Source: Rhodoferax sp. OV413 (GTDB lineage: Bacteria; Pseudomonadota; Gammaproteobacteria; Burkholderiales; Burkholderiaceae_C). Taken from it: a DNA stretch of 64,000 nucleotides. Under the pieces are notes generated by a model. The model worked only from the letters and a program-made list of their open reading frames with translations, was not told the origin of the DNA and ran no database searches. This document shows positions 25,772 through 35,269 of the stretch, in pieces. Each line of letters begins with the position of its first letter. Position 1 is the stretch's first letter. The translations under genes and the position numbers were made by a program. The stretch is taken from NCBI RefSeq assembly GCF_900104385.1, contig NZ_FNJA01000004.1:186001-250000 (forward strand), written 5' to 3'.

Positions 25772-25781
25772 AATAATTATT
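25772..25781. promoter_or_regulatory. Palindrome in the etfB/dehydrogenase divergent promoter
   Basis: AATAATTATT is a perfect 10-bp palindrome in the AT-rich gap between etfB and the dimethylglycine-dehydrogenase-like gene. It is a candidate operator or overlapping -10 region; the XRE-cupin regulator is the obvious candidate ligand but nothing proves it. Confidence 0.35.
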
Positions 25782-25826
25782 TTTGAGGATAATATTTACA
25801 TGTAATTTCTTCAAAGGATGCATCGT

Positions 25827-28280
25827 ATGGCCACAGCAGTTCCGTCCCACGCAGACGTCGTCATCATTGGAGGCGGCGTCGTCGGCTGCTCCATCGCCTA
25901 CCACCTGACGAAGCTCGGCATCCGCGATGTGGTGCTGCTGGAGCGCAAGCAACTGACCTGCGGCACGACCTGGCATGCCGCAGGGCTCGTGGGGCAGCTG
26001 CGTGCCACGCGCAACCTGACCGAGCTGGCCAAGTACACCTCGGAACTGATCCATGAACTGGAGCGCGAGACGGGCCAGGCGACGGGCTTCAAGCAGAATG
26101 GCTCGTTCAGCGTGGCCTTGAACGCCGAGCGCATGGAAGAGCTGAAACGCCAGGCGTCCATGGCACGCAACTTCGGCCTGGATGTGGATGTAGTGTCGCC
26201 CAAGGAAATCTTGGAGCGCTACCCCTACCTCAGCCTGGACGGCGTGGTGGGCGGCGTGTTTCTGGCAAAGGACGGGCAATGTAACCCGGTCGATGTGACC
26301 CAGGCCTACGCCAAAGGCGCGCGCATGGGCGGTGCCAAGATCATCGAAGGGGTGAAGGTCGAGCGCATCATCAAGGAAAGTGGCCGCGCCGTCGGCGTCG
26401 TCACGGACCAGGGCGACGTGCGTTGTTCGACGGTGGTGATCGCGGCCGGCATGTGGTCGCACGAGCTGGGCCGCCAGACCGGTGTGAACCTGCCTTTGCA
26501 TGCGGCAGAGCATTTCTACGTGGTGACGGACCACATCCAGGACCTGCCCGGCAATCTGCCGGTGCTGCGCATCCCGGACGAATGGGCTTACTACAAGGAA
26601 GATGCCGGGAAGATTCTGCTGGGGTGCTTCGAACCGGTGGCCAAGCCCTGGGGCATGGGCGGCATCCGCGAAGACTTTTGCTTCGATTCCTTGCCCGAAG
26701 ATATGGACCACTTTCTTCCGGTGCTGGAGAAGGCTGCCGCACGCATGCCGATACTGGAGAACACGGGCATACAGACCTGGTTCAACGGGCCGGAGAGCTT
26801 TACGCCGGACGACCGCTATCTGCTGGGTGAAACGGCCGAGGTCAAGGACTTGTTTGTCGCCTGCGGCTTCAACTCGATTGGTATCCAGAGTTCCGGTGGC
26901 GCTGGCAAGGTGCTAGCCGAATGGATACGCGACCGCCGCCCGCCCATGGACCTGGTGGACATCGATGTGCAGCGCATGAACCCGTTCCAGGGCACCCGCC
27001 AGTACCTCAAAGACCGCACGGTAGAAACCTTGGGGCTGCTGTACAAAACGCACTACCCGTTCTACCAGTACACCACGGCCCGCGGCGCGCGCCGAACCCA
27101 CTTCCATGACAAGCTGAAGGACGCGGGCGCCGTGTACGGCGAGCTAGCCGGATGGGAGCGGCCCAACTGGTTCGCGCCCAAGGGTGTCGAAGCCAAGTAC
27201 GAATACAGCTACGGCAAACAGAACTGGTTCCCGCACACCGGCAACGAATGCCGCGCAACGGCCGATACGGTGGGCATGTACGACCAAAGCACGATGACCA
27301 AATTCATCGTCGAAGGCCGCGACGCGCTGCGGATGCTGGAGACGATTTCGGCCAACAAGATCGACGTTGCCGTGAACCGGCTGGTCTACACCCAATGGCT
27401 CAACCCGCGGGGCGGGATTGAGGCCGACCTGACGGTGACGCGCCTGGGCGAAGACCAGTTCATGGTCGTCTCCGCGGCCGCCACGCAGTTCCGCGATCTT
27501 TCCTACCTACGCCGCCATGCACAGGCTGTAGACCATTGCTTCATCAGCGACCAGACCGCGGCACTGCCCATGCTGGGCGTGATGGGGCCGCAAGCGCGGG
27601 CCTTGCTGCAACAGGTGTCGCCGCGGACCGATTTTTCCAACGAAGGGTTTGCGTTCGGCAGCTCGCAGATCATCGAGATCGGCTACGCCCAGGTGCGCGC
27701 CAGCCGCATCACCTACGTCGGCGAGCTGGGCTGGGAGCTGTACATACCCGGCGAATTTGCGCTGCACGTGTACGAGCAGCTGATGGCGGCAGGCGCAGCC
27801 CATGGCCTCCAATTTGCGGGCATGCATGCCATGAACGCCTGCCGCATGGAGAAAGGCTATCGGCATTGGGGCGACGACATCAGCGTGGAAGACACTCCTA
27901 TCGAAGCCGGCCTGGGCTTTGCAGTCGCCTGGGAGAAGCGCTATGACTTCATCGGCAAAGAAGCGCTGCTGAAACAGCGGGCTTTGGGCGTCCCCAAGAA
28001 GCGCCTGGTCCAGTTTCGCCTGACCGGCACCGACCGCCTGCTGTACCGCGAAGAACCGATCTTCGTCAACGGGCAGCGCTCGGGCGCGATCACCTCCGGC
28101 ATGTACGGCCACCGCGTCAACGCTTCGCTCGGCATGGGCTATGTGCGCGCCGACGAGCCGATCACCGCGGCCTGGGTGGCCGCGCAAAAGTTTGAGATCG
28201 AGATCGGATGGCAGCGCTACGAAGCACAGGCGCAACTAGAGCCCTTCTACGACCCCAAAAACCTGCGCATCAAGGCCTGA
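25827..28280 (+). CDS. Dimethylglycine/sarcosine dehydrogenase-like FAD enzyme with GcvT domain
   Basis: 817 residues from the ATG at 25827; an ATG nine bases earlier overlaps the Shine-Dalgarno AAAGGA. The N-terminal FAD oxidoreductase domain begins with [19 protein letters not shown]. The motif [12 protein letters not shown] contains the His that carries covalent FAD in mammalian dimethylglycine dehydrogenase. The C-terminal half (from ~430) is a GcvT-like tetrahydrofolate-binding domain ([58 protein letters not shown]). The predicted reaction is N-demethylation of dimethylglycine or sarcosine, producing 5,10-methylene-THF and reducing ETF. The neighbours etfAB, folD and purU fit this exactly. 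Which methylated amine is preferred cannot be told. Confidence 0.9.
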   Translation: MATAVPSHADVVIIGGGVVGCSIAYHLTKLGIRDVVLLERKQLTCGTTWHAAGLVGQLRATRNLTELAKYTSELIHELERETGQATGFKQNGSFSVALNAERMEELKRQASMARNFGLDVDVVSPKEILERYPYLSLDGVVGGVFLAKDGQCNPVDVTQAYAKGARMGGAKIIEGVKVERIIKESGRAVGVVTDQGDVRCSTVVIAAGMWSHELGRQTGVNLPLHAAEHFYVVTDHIQDLPGNLPVLRIPDEWAYYKEDAGKILLGCFEPVAKPWGMGGIREDFCFDSLPEDMDHFLPVLEKAAARMPILENTGIQTWFNGPESFTPDDRYLLGETAEVKDLFVACGFNSIGIQSSGGAGKVLAEWIRDRRPPMDLVDIDVQRMNPFQGTRQYLKDRTVETLGLLYKTHYPFYQYTTARGARRTHFHDKLKDAGAVYGELAGWERPNWFAPKGVEAKYEYSYGKQNWFPHTGNECRATADTVGMYDQSTMTKFIVEGRDALRMLETISANKIDVAVNRLVYTQWLNPRGGIEADLTVTRLGEDQFMVVSAAATQFRDLSYLRRHAQAVDHCFISDQTAALPMLGVMGPQARALLQQVSPRTDFSNEGFAFGSSQIIEIGYAQVRASRITYVGELGWELYIPGEFALHVYEQLMAAGAAHGLQFAGMHAMNACRMEKGYRHWGDDISVEDTPIEAGLGFAVAWEKRYDFIGKEALLKQRALGVPKKRLVQFRLTGTDRLLYREEPIFVNGQRSGAITSGMYGHRVNASLGMGYVRADEPITAAWVAAQKFEIEIGWQRYEAQAQLEPFYDPKNLRIKA

Positions 28281-28332
28281 GCACAGCGACGCGCCACCTA
28301 TTTCCCCGGCCTTCCTCCAGAGCATCTTCCAA

Positions 28333-29208
28333 ATGACCTATTCAACCCAAAAGCCCAACACCCACACGCTCTGCGTCAGCTGCCCATCCGCCACCGGCAT
28401 CATTGCGGCCATCACCAGCCATCTGGCGGGGCGTGGTTACTTCATTTGCGAGCTGTCACAGTACGACGACGAAGACACCAAGCGCTTCTTCATGCGCTGC
28501 ACTTTCGAGGTGAACAGCGACTCCACCGACGAGGCGTCGATCCTGGGGCCGTACTTTGGTGCCATTGCCGATAGATTTGGCATGGCCTGGAACGTGCACC
28601 GCACGGATCGCGCCAAGCGCGTGCTGCTGATGGTGTCCAAGTTTGACCACTGCCTGCGCGACCTGCTGTACCGCTGGGAAGCCAAGGAGCTGAACATGCA
28701 CATCGTCGGCATCGTGTCCAACCACACCATGCTGGAGCCCATGGCGACACGCTACGGCGTTCCCTTCCACCATCTGCCGGTGACCAAGGAAACCAAAGAC
28801 GCGGCGGAGCAGTCTCTCCGTGAACTGGTCAACACGCAGAACGTCGAGTTGGTCGTGCTCGCCCGTTACATGCAAATTCTGAGTGACTCCATCTCGCGGG
28901 ACCTGGATGGCCGCTGCATCAACATCCACCACTCCTTCCTGCCCAGCTTCAAAGGCGGGTCACCCTATGCGCAAGCCCATGGCCGGGGTGTCAAGCTGAT
29001 GGGCGCCACGGCCCACTACGTCACCGGCGACCTGGACGAGGGGCCGATCATCGAACAAGACGTGCGCCGCATCGACCACCGCTATTCCGTCACTGAGATG
29101 CAGGCCATGGGCCGCGAGGTGGAAAGCGGGGTCTTGTCCCGCGCGGTGCGCATGCACCTCGAAGACCGCATCTTCCGAGACGGAAACAAGACCATTGTTT
29201 TCGCCTAG
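28333..29208 (+). CDS. purU: Formyltetrahydrofolate deformylase
   Basis: 291 residues. An N-terminal ACT domain (LCVSCPSATGIIAAITSHLAGRGYFICELSQYDD) is followed by a formyl-transferase-like hydrolase domain with LNMHIVGIVSNH, HHLPVTKETK, LVVLARYMQILS, the catalytic INIHHSFLPSFKG and the Asp in TGDLDEGPIIEQD. PurU hydrolyses 10-formyl-THF to formate and THF, which recycles THF when one-carbon units are in excess. It is 52 bases behind the dehydrogenase gene and probably co-transcribed. Confidence 0.96.
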   Translation: MTYSTQKPNTHTLCVSCPSATGIIAAITSHLAGRGYFICELSQYDDEDTKRFFMRCTFEVNSDSTDEASILGPYFGAIADRFGMAWNVHRTDRAKRVLLMVSKFDHCLRDLLYRWEAKELNMHIVGIVSNHTMLEPMATRYGVPFHHLPVTKETKDAAEQSLRELVNTQNVELVVLARYMQILSDSISRDLDGRCINIHHSFLPSFKGGSPYAQAHGRGVKLMGATAHYVTGDLDEGPIIEQDVRRIDHRYSVTEMQAMGREVESGVLSRAVRMHLEDRIFRDGNKTIVFA

Positions 29209-29253
29209 CCAACCAGTGAAGCTGTGACGAGGCGATAAAAATCAAGAGGAACA

Positions 29254-29307
29254 GGGCTATAGCGCATATTCCACTAGCGCAAGCAGCTATTTATTCAATA
29301 GCAACTA
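29254..29307 (+). repeat. Intergenic two-hairpin repeat, copy 6
   Basis: Forward copy with AGCGCATATTCCACTAGCGC and AGCAGCTATTTATTCAATAG. Its last three bases, CTA, are the reverse complement of the TAG stop codon of the following minus-strand gene, so the repeat supplies that gene's end. Confidence 0.88.
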
Positions 29308-30042
29308 CGGCTGTGCGGCCGGAGCCACCGACGCGCCCTGGATGCCATGGCGCAGCAAGGCGTCGGCCACGAAGCCGCTGGCCTTCATGTCTTCCACATA
29401 CTTGTGCAGCAACTGGGCGGCGGCCGCGCCCCGGCCCTTGGGCAGGCCCATGGCCTGCTGGATCACCATGAAGCGGCCGGGCAGCAGGCGCAGGCCGGGC
29501 AGGCGGCGCGCATCGGCCTGCAGCTGCTGCTTGACGCCGGCCGCCACCTCGGCGCCCTGGGCGATGAAGGTGTCAACCACGGCGGGCGATGTGGGTGCGC
29601 GCAGGATCTCGGCGTGCTGGATTTCGCGGCTAAGGTGCAGGTCGTAGGCGCTGCCTTTGCCGACCACCACGCGATGGCCCGCGCGGTCCACCTCGGCGTT
29701 GTCGGTGATGGGCGAATCCTGGCGCACCAGGTAGGCGCCTTCGATCAGCACATAGGGCGCGGTAAAGGCGATGCCCGCGCCGCGCACCGGGTCTACTGCG
29801 AAGAAGCCGAAATCGGCCTTTTCCTGGGTCACCGCCTCGACCGACTTGCCGGCCGTGTCGAACACCACCAACTCCACGTCCACGCCCAGCAGCTGGGCGA
29901 AGCCACGCGCCAGGTCAATGGACACGCCAAAGGGCTGGCCGTTGGTATCCAGGTTGGCGAGTATGGGATTGCCCAGGTTGATCGAGGCACGCAAGGTGCC
30001 GGTAGGCGCGAAGCTGGCGATGAGGTCGGAGGAAATGGTCAT
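29305..30042 (-). CDS. Amino-acid-type ABC transporter binding protein (SBP_bac_3), without signal peptide
   Basis: 245 residues with the family-3 solute-binding pattern: GTLRASINLGNPILA, PFGVSIDLARGFAQLLGVDVELVVFD, GKSVEAVTQEKADFGFFAVDPVRG, IAFTAPYVLIEGAYLV and GHRVVVGKGSAYDLHL. The N-terminus (MTISSDLIASFAPTG) has no signal peptide and there are no permease or ATPase genes nearby, so either the true export signal was lost or the protein works in the cytoplasm as a sensor. It follows the araC gene by 21 bases on the same strand. Confidence 0.8.
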   Translation of the reverse strand: MTISSDLIASFAPTGTLRASINLGNPILANLDTNGQPFGVSIDLARGFAQLLGVDVELVVFDTAGKSVEAVTQEKADFGFFAVDPVRGAGIAFTAPYVLIEGAYLVRQDSPITDNAEVDRAGHRVVVGKGSAYDLHLSREIQHAEILRAPTSPAVVDTFIAQGAEVAAGVKQQLQADARRLPGLRLLPGRFMVIQQAMGLPKGRGAAAAQLLHKYVEDMKASGFVADALLRHGIQGASVAPAAQP

Positions 30043-30063
30043 GGCTTTATGGCTTTCGGTAGG

Positions 30064-30897
30064 TCAGCGGGTGGTAGATAAATCGGGAGCAATAGCAGTC
30101 ATCGCAGACTCGGTCTGCGCCGGGCGGAAGCTGCCCGGCGTGCAATCCAGCACTGCGCGAAAAGCCGCCACATAGGCGGCTGGGCTGGCAAATCCGAGCG
30201 TATGGGCAATCGACTTGGTGGAACGGTTGGCGGCCAGCAAATCGAGCGAGGTAATGATGCGTGCGCGCTGCCGCCAGTCACGAAAGCTCAGGCCCACTTC
30301 TGCGCCAAAGCGCCGGCTGAAGGTACGCGCGGACATGGCCGCATGGGCAGCCACCGTTTCCATCGGCATGCTCCACTGCTGGCCGGCCATGAGTTCGACC
30401 AGGGCGGCGTGCAGCCGCACATCCTCCGGCATCGGCAAATGCGTGGGCAGGCAAGGGGTTTCGCGCAGCGCATGCAAGAGCAGCCGCGCCATCAGGCCGC
30501 GCATCACCGGGCTGCGTTGCGCGTCAAACAAACCCAGCACCAGCTCCTGGACCAGCCGCGACGCCACCACCACGTGCACCTCGTGGGCCCGCGCAAAGCC
30601 CTCGCATTGCGCGATCCATACGGGGTCGAAGTACACCGTGCGCATCTCGGTAGCCGACAGCATCTGGATCGCATGCGGCTGCTGCGCGGGCACCCAGAGT
30701 GCGCGCTGCGGCGGCACGATCCAGCGGCTGGGCCCGGTGTCGACCTGCATCACGCCACTGATGGCAAACACCAGCTGCCCTGTCGCATGCTGGTGCTGCG
30801 GTAGCCGGGCGTCCCGCGCATGGTGTTTGGCGAGCACGCTCCAGCCGTCCGCATATTGGCGCTTGGTCGATATGTTTTGGCCTTCTACTTTTGGCAT
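30064..30897 (-). CDS. AraC family transcriptional regulator with cupin-type sensor
   Basis: 277 residues from the ATG at 30897 (MPKVEGQNIST); a GTG 12 codons upstream is possible. The N-terminal cupin-like part (LPQHQHATGQLVFAISGVMQVDTG, RALWVPAQQPHAIQM) is followed by two helix-turn-helix motifs in the last 100 residues (METVAAHAAMSARTFSRRFGAEVG and STKSIAHTLGFASPAAYVAAFRAVLDCTPGSFR). It probably controls the co-directional binding protein and/or the divergent cyclotransferase-like gene, 45 bases away. Effector unknown. Confidence 0.9.
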   Translation of the reverse strand: MPKVEGQNISTKRQYADGWSVLAKHHARDARLPQHQHATGQLVFAISGVMQVDTGPSRWIVPPQRALWVPAQQPHAIQMLSATEMRTVYFDPVWIAQCEGFARAHEVHVVVASRLVQELVLGLFDAQRSPVMRGLMARLLLHALRETPCLPTHLPMPEDVRLHAALVELMAGQQWSMPMETVAAHAAMSARTFSRRFGAEVGLSFRDWRQRARIITSLDLLAANRSTKSIAHTLGFASPAAYVAAFRAVLDCTPGSFRPAQTESAMTAIAPDLSTTR

Positions 30898-30942
30898 GCC
30901 ACCATAGTATCGAAGCCTGACCACTTTGACCAAGGCTTACCC

Positions 30943-31413
30943 ATGCACACTGCTACACATCCGACCACCACGACGCTCGCCGCGTCACCCCAGCCTGCTC
31001 AGCAAGTGGCGGTGTTTTTCTACGGCAGCTTCATGCGCCGCGAGGTGATGGCCAAGGGTGGCTTTGCGCCCGAAACCATCGAGGTGGCGAGGCTGGGCGG
31101 GTTCGACATCCATATCGACCCGCATGCCAACATCAGCCGGTCCGGGCAGCACGCGGTGTATGGAGTGCTGGTGCTGGCCACGCACGCGGACTTGCAGCGC
31201 CTGTACTCGATGGATGGCATCGGCGTGTTCTTGCCCCAGGCCGTGCTGGTGGAAACCGAGGGCGGAAAGCTGCAGCCCGCGCTGTGCTACATCCCGCCCG
31301 CGCGTGGCAACCAGCCGGCGGACCGCGGCTACCTTGCGCACCTGGTCAGCGCGGCACGCGGCTATGGTTTTCCGGGCTGGTATGTGGAGCGGCTGGAGAG
31401 CTTCGCCCACTGA
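30943..31413 (+). CDS. Gamma-glutamylcyclotransferase-like (AIG2-like) protein
   Basis: 156 residues from the ATG at 30943. VAVFFYGSFMRREVM matches the YGS substrate-binding loop of the cyclotransferase fold, with further GQHAVYGVLVLATHADLQRLYSMDGIG and a C-terminal YLAHLVSAARGYGFPGWYVERLESF. Members cleave gamma-glutamyl amines or peptides to 5-oxoproline. The catalytic glutamate is not certain by eye. Divergent from the AraC regulator. Confidence 0.75.
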   Translation: MHTATHPTTTTLAASPQPAQQVAVFFYGSFMRREVMAKGGFAPETIEVARLGGFDIHIDPHANISRSGQHAVYGVLVLATHADLQRLYSMDGIGVFLPQAVLVETEGGKLQPALCYIPPARGNQPADRGYLAHLVSAARGYGFPGWYVERLESFAH

Positions 31414-31438
31414 CAGGCATGGATATTTAGACAAAATC

Positions 31439-31489
31439 GGGCTCTGGCGCATATTCCATCTGCGCCAGCAGCTATTTATTCAATAGCAA

Positions 31490-31492
<3 letters not shown>
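31439..31492 (+). repeat. Intergenic two-hairpin repeat, copy 7
   Basis: Forward copy showing both hairpins clearly: CTGGCGC pairs with GCGCCAG, then GCTAT pairs with ATAGC around TTATTCA. As in copy 6, its terminal CTA is the complement of the stop codon of the next minus-strand gene (thiQ). Confidence 0.9.
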
Positions 31493-32126
<634 letters not shown>

Positions 32127-32134
<8 letters not shown>

Positions 32135-33719
32135 GGGGAGGTTCCGCCCGGCGTGGGCCTTCAATCAATGCAAACGCGGCCAGGGCCAAGGCCATCAGCA
32201 CACAGGCCAGTACCAGCGCTGCATCGGCGTTGGCCGCACCGGGCCGGCCCAAGCGCTGGTAGATCAGGGTGGTGAGAGTCGCCCATTCGGGGCGCGATAA
32301 AAACAGGGTGACGGCAAACTCGCCCAGCGCCGTGGCTGCGGCAAACGCCATGCCGCGGCGCAGCGCCAGCGCGACCATCGGCAGGGTCACGCGCCAGAAC
32401 ACCCGCCAGGGCGTAGCACCCAGGCTGCGCGCGGCCTGCGGCAGGTGCTCGGGCAGGCTGTCGAGCGCGGCGGCCAGCGACTTGGCGACAAACGGATAGG
32501 CGAGCACCGCATAGGCGCTGAGCAGCAGCGGCAGGCTGGCAGTCCACTGCGGGTACAGCAGCAGCAGGCCAAAAGCCACGGTGATCGGCGACACCACGAA
32601 GGGCAGAAAGGCAGCGGCGCGCAGCGCCACCGAGGCCTGGGCCGCCAATGCGTGCAGCACGCCCAGCACCGTGGCCAGCAGCAGCGCGATGGCCGAGAAG
32701 CGCAAGGTGTTCCACAGCGCTGCCAGGGTCTCGGCATCCCACAGCAGCGCCCAGCTGTCCCAGCCCGCGTGCACGGCGCGCCACAGGATCGCCAGCAACG
32801 GCGCGGCGCAGAAGAAGGCCAGCACGGCCAGGGCCGCTAGCACACCCAGCCAGTGCGCGGGGCGGCTCGGGCGACGGCGGGCGATGGGCTGCACGCGGGT
32901 CGGCGTGGCCAGGCGCTTTTCGATCAGCGCATAGCCCCAGGCCACTGCGCCGGTCAGCAGCAGCATCCACAGCGCCAGCAGGCTGGCCGGAGCCAGCCGC
33001 AGCTCGTGGGCGACCAGGGTGTAGATCTCCACCTCCACCGTGGCGTAACGCTGGCCGCCCAACACCAGCGCCAGGCCGAAGCCGGCGAAGCAGTACAAGA
33101 ACACCAGGCACAGGCTGGACGCCAGCCAGGGCGCAATCGCCGGCCATTCAACCCGCCAGAAGGCGCGCCAGGGTGTGGCACCGAGAGTGCGGGCCGCCGC
33201 CACGCGCTGCGCGCTCACGTGGCCGAGCGCGTCGACGCCGGCACGCACCACCACGCAGAGGTTGAAGAACAGGTTGCCGTACAGCAGCAGCCAGGGCGTG
33301 TCCTGCAGGTCCAGCCCCAGTACATTGCTGAGCACGCCGCGCGGCCCCCACAGCGCCAGTACGCCCAGGGCGGCTACCAGCGTGGGCACCACAAACGGCA
33401 GCATCAAGAGGCGCAGCACCAGGGTGCGGCCCGCAAATTCCCAACGCGCCAGCACCCAGGCCACGGGCAGGCCCAGCAGCAGCGCGGCGATGCAGGTAGC
33501 CGCCGCCTGCAGCACCGACCACAGCACGCGCCAGCGCAAATACGGGTCGGACCACAAGGCCCAGGGCGAAGTCGGGGTTTGGCTGGCCAGGTCGCCCCAC
33601 CAGCCCTCGAATGCCAGCCGCAGCACCGGGGCCAGCAGCAGCACGGCCAGGGTCAGCAGCGGCAACAGGCCCAGCAGCCAGCGGCGATCAAAGACCATTT
33701 TTTGCATGCGTGTCGCCAT
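32127..33719 (-). CDS. thiP: Thiamine ABC transporter permease (fused two-domain)
   Basis: 530 residues, about 12 membrane segments, with two permease halves each carrying the EAA-type loop (AARTLGATPWRAFWRVEWPAIAP near residue 185 and AARSLGATPWRVFWRVTLPMVA near 440), as in ThiP/FbpB permeases. The start is ambiguous: GTG 33722 or ATG 33719, 33707 or 33698. All of these overlap the end of the upstream lysR gene, by up to 35 bases. This separates thiPQ from thiB and its riboswitch and suggests transcription from the lysR promoter. Confidence 0.88.
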
Positions 33720-34644
33720 CACCGCCCGTGCTGGGCACTACCGCCAGCAGTTGTTCACGCATCCACACATGGGCGGCCGTGCGGTTGTGTTTGATGTGTC
33801 CGTAGGCCTTCAAGGTGTAGCGCGGCAGAGGAAACGGTGCCGGGTAGATCGCGATGTCGGCCGATTCCTGCAATATCTTGGCCGCGTAGCGGGGCACGGT
33901 CATGATCAGCGCCGACTGGGCCACGATGAAGGGCGCAGCCAGCACCGAAGGCAGCTGCACGGCCACCTGGCGCTGCAAACCCTGGCGGTCCAGCACTTTG
34001 TCCACGAAGCCTGTGGCCTCGTTCCAGGGTGTGACCACCACATGCCGTGCCGCCAGATACTGGTCGAGGTCCAGCCCGCCACGGATCAGAGGGTGGCGCC
34101 GGCTGGCGATGACCACATAGTCGTCTTCCAACCAGGTAAAGCTTTCGATGCCGGGGGTGGGCTCCATGGCCTCGTCCACATAGCCCAGGGCAAAGTCGAT
34201 GCGGCCGCTGGCCAGTTCCTCTGCCGATTCGCGGCCACTGGAGTAAACAGTCTTGAAACCCAGGCCGGGCGCCACGTCCTGCATACGGGCCATCAGGCGC
34301 GGCAGCACAGCAAAGGCGGTGTAGTCGGTGGCGGCCAGCACGAAGACCCGGTCGCTGCTGGCGGGGTCGAAGCTGCCCGACATGGCCAGGCCACGCGAAA
34401 AAATTTCCAGCCCGGCAGCCACCGGTTCGGCCAGCCGTTCGGCATAGCCTGTGGGTTGCATGGCATTGCCCACGCGGACAAATAAATCGTCCGCCAGCAC
34501 CTCGCGCAGCCGGGCCAGGGCATGGCTCAAAGCCGAGGGGCTCATGGCCAGCTCGTCGGCGGCGGCCGTCACCGAGCGGTGGCGGAACAGGGCATCCAAT
34601 GCCAGCAGCAAATTCAGGTCCAGGCGGCGCAGGTTGGAATGCAT
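33688..34644 (-). CDS. LysR family regulator inserted between thiB and thiP
   Basis: 318 residues from the ATG at 34644 (MHSNLRRLDLNLLLAL), the usual LysR start; the frame continues upstream without protein-like sequence. The helix-turn-helix ALFRHRSVTAAADELAMSPSALSHALARLREVLADDLFVR is followed by the effector domain (VFVLAATDYTAFAVLPRLMARM), which resembles the NodD/SyrM-like subgroup with MQPTGYAERLA. Its 3' end overlaps thiP. It is divergent from a GNAT gene with a dyad operator between, so its primary target is probably that gene rather than thiamine transport. Confidence 0.9.
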   Translation of the reverse strand: MHSNLRRLDLNLLLALDALFRHRSVTAAADELAMSPSALSHALARLREVLADDLFVRVGNAMQPTGYAERLAEPVAAGLEIFSRGLAMSGSFDPASSDRVFVLAATDYTAFAVLPRLMARMQDVAPGLGFKTVYSSGRESAEELASGRIDFALGYVDEAMEPTPGIESFTWLEDDYVVIASRRHPLIRGGLDLDQYLAARHVVVTPWNEATGFVDKVLDRQGLQRQVAVQLPSVLAAPFIVAQSALIMTVPRYAAKILQESADIAIYPAPFPLPRYTLKAYGHIKHNRTAAHVWMREQLLAVVPSTGGDGDTHAKNGL

Positions 34645-34666
34645 AAACCCCATCATATTCTGAAAA

Positions 34667-34685
34667 AAATGCACTTCCTGCATTT
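34667..34685. promoter_or_regulatory. Candidate LysR operator between lysR and the GNAT gene
   Basis: AAATGCACTTCCTGCATTT is a perfect 7-bp inverted repeat around five bases and satisfies T-N11-A (T 34670, A 34682). It lies 23 bases upstream of the lysR start and 66 bases upstream of the GNAT start. Confidence 0.6.
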
Positions 34686-34750
34686 GGCAGTGCGTCGTAG
34701 CATCGCTAAACCCTGTCACCACTTCCCTTCCCCTCCTCACCCGAATCTCC

Positions 34751-35254
34751 ATGAACCTATCCATCCGCCCGGCCCTGGTGCACGACTCTGCGCTGATCCT
34801 CCGCTTCATCCAGGAGCTGGCGGTGTACGAAAAAGCCGGTGACCAGGTCGCTGCCACCGTGGACACCCTCGCCACCAGCCTCTTCGCGGCGGACAGCCCG
34901 GCCCGCGCCTTGATTTGCGAGGTCGATGGCGAAGCCGTTGGCTATGCCATCTACTTCTTCAACTACTCCACCTGGCAGGCCAAAAAGGGCTTGTATCTGG
35001 AAGACCTGTACATCACGCCGGCCCAGCGTGGCACAGGTGCGGGCAAGCAGCTGCTGCGGCATCTCGCAGCCATCGCAACCGACCAGGGTTGCGGCCGATT
35101 CGAGTGGAGCGTGCTGGACTGGAACCAACCGGCCATTGACTTCTACCAGTCGATTGGCGCCCAGCCGCAAGGCGAATGGGTGCGCTACCGGATGCAGGGC
35201 GCGGCGCTGCAAGACTTTGCCACCCAGCAGGCCAAGCCAGGTGCGCAAGGCTGA
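34751..35254 (+). CDS. GNAT family N-acetyltransferase (diamine acetyltransferase-like)
   Basis: 167 residues. LSIRPALVHDSALILRFIQELAVYEK at the start, then AVGYAIYFFNYSTWQAKKGLYLEDLYITPAQRGTGAGKQLLRHLA (acetyl-CoA-binding RGTGAGK) and FEWSVLDWNQPAIDFYQSIGA closely follow the SSAT-like diamine/thialysine acetyltransferase layout. The substrate is probably a polyamine or amino-acid side chain. The gene is divergent from the LysR regulator and convergent with thiB. Confidence 0.9.
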   Translation: MNLSIRPALVHDSALILRFIQELAVYEKAGDQVAATVDTLATSLFAADSPARALICEVDGEAVGYAIYFFNYSTWQAKKGLYLEDLYITPAQRGTGAGKQLLRHLAAIATDQGCGRFEWSVLDWNQPAIDFYQSIGAQPQGEWVRYRMQGAALQDFATQQAKPGAQG

Positions 35255-35269
35255 GCTGCGCTTAACCGG

